Shown in pieces: positions 5,838 to 6,047 of a stretch of 6,047 bases of DNA. The translations under genes were made by a program, and so were the position numbers. The DNA is taken from assembly GCA_019243595.1 (NCBI GenBank), contig JAFAUA010000117.1:1-6047 (forward strand), read 5' to 3'. Under the pieces are notes generated by a model. That model was given only the letters and a program-made list of their open reading frames with translations, did not search any database and was not told where the DNA came from. This DNA comes from Acidimicrobiia bacterium. GTDB lineage: Bacteria; Actinomycetota; Acidimicrobiia; Acidimicrobiales; AC-14. Every line of letters begins with the position of its first letter. The first letter of the stretch is position 1.

Positions 5838-6047
5838 CTAGCTGGTGGGCGTGTGCAGCTCGGTGCCCTCGTGGGCGACCGGCAGCGACCGGCCCCCGCC
5901 CTGCTCCTCGCCCCGCTCGATGGCGTCGAGCAGATGCATGGAGATGTCCTGCACCACGACGTCGTCGCGGCCGTGTTCCTTCACGCCGTCGTCGATCATG
6001 ATGTAGCAGTAGGGGCAGGCCACGGCGACGCGCTCGGCGCCGGTGTC
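5838..6047 (-). CDS. (Fe-S)-binding protein, C-terminal fragment (heterodisulfide-reductase-type)
   Basis: The gene runs off the window: the reading frame is open to the last base, and only the final 69 residues plus the TAG stop are present. The fragment begins DTGAERVAVACPYCYIMIDD, with CPYC at residues 11-14 of the visible part. This matches the terminal CxxC of the second CCG (cysteine-rich) domain in HdrD/GlpC-type and related actinobacterial (Fe-S)-binding proteins, which carry iron-sulfur clusters and take part in electron transfer or disulfide chemistry. The following VKEHGRDDVVVQDISMHLLDAIE is the usual helix after that motif, and the Gly/Glu-rich tail looks disordered. A GTG at 6021-6023 is internal, not a start. 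It converges with dcd, with 4 bp between the stop codons and no terminator hairpin evident. Confidence 0.82.
   Translation of the reverse strand, partial: DTGAERVAVACPYCYIMIDDGVKEHGRDDVVVQDISMHLLDAIERGEEQGGGRSLPVAHEGTELHTPTS

Overview
The window comes from a high-GC bacterium, most likely an actinobacterium; Acidimicrobiia is a tentative narrower guess. The reasons are strong G/C third-position bias, a 190-residue Dcd that closely resembles the bifunctional mycobacterial enzyme, an F420-type luciferase-like oxidoreductase, start codons without clear Shine-Dalgarno sites, and a tRNA gene that does not encode CCA. The taxonomic call is inference from the sequence alone.

Layout. A minus-strand tRNA-Gly(CCC) lies at 44-114, followed by a non-coding stretch to about 374. 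A long plus-strand gene at 375-2921 encodes a secreted right-handed beta-helix protein of about 848 residues with a separate C-terminal beta-rich domain. It looks like a carbohydrate-active or surface-polysaccharide protein of unknown specificity. After a 134-bp gap comes a clear sigma70-type promoter at 3056-3084. It is overlaid by two copies of an inverted repeat, GCAAC-N6-GTTGC, whose centres are 25 bp apart. This drives a compact operon of two SRPBCC/AHSA1-like proteins (3131-3610 and 3615-4046) and a cysteine-free ArsR-type repressor (4036-4365). The repressor reading frame overlaps the second SRPBCC gene by 11 bp.

A luciferase-like (LLM class, probably F420-dependent) oxidoreductase starts 19 bp later at 4385. 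Next is dcd (5261-5833, GTG start), a dCTP deaminase that is probably bifunctional with dUTPase activity. A convergent, truncated minus-strand gene at 5838-6047 is the C-terminal end of a heterodisulfide-reductase-type (Fe-S)-binding protein.

How it fits together. The best supported unit is the autoregulated SRPBCC-SRPBCC-ArsR operon: the last gene probably encodes the repressor that binds the paired operators on the promoter. The oxidoreductase may be co-transcribed by read-through or may have its own leaderless start. Dcd is nucleotide housekeeping, and the beta-helix protein seems to be a standalone exported gene beside the tRNA. I see no CRISPR array, insertion sequence, integrase or clearly new multi-gene system. 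The points most worth a second look are the paired operators, the tRNA with a non-consensus T-loop, and the beta-helix protein with its unassigned C-terminal domain.
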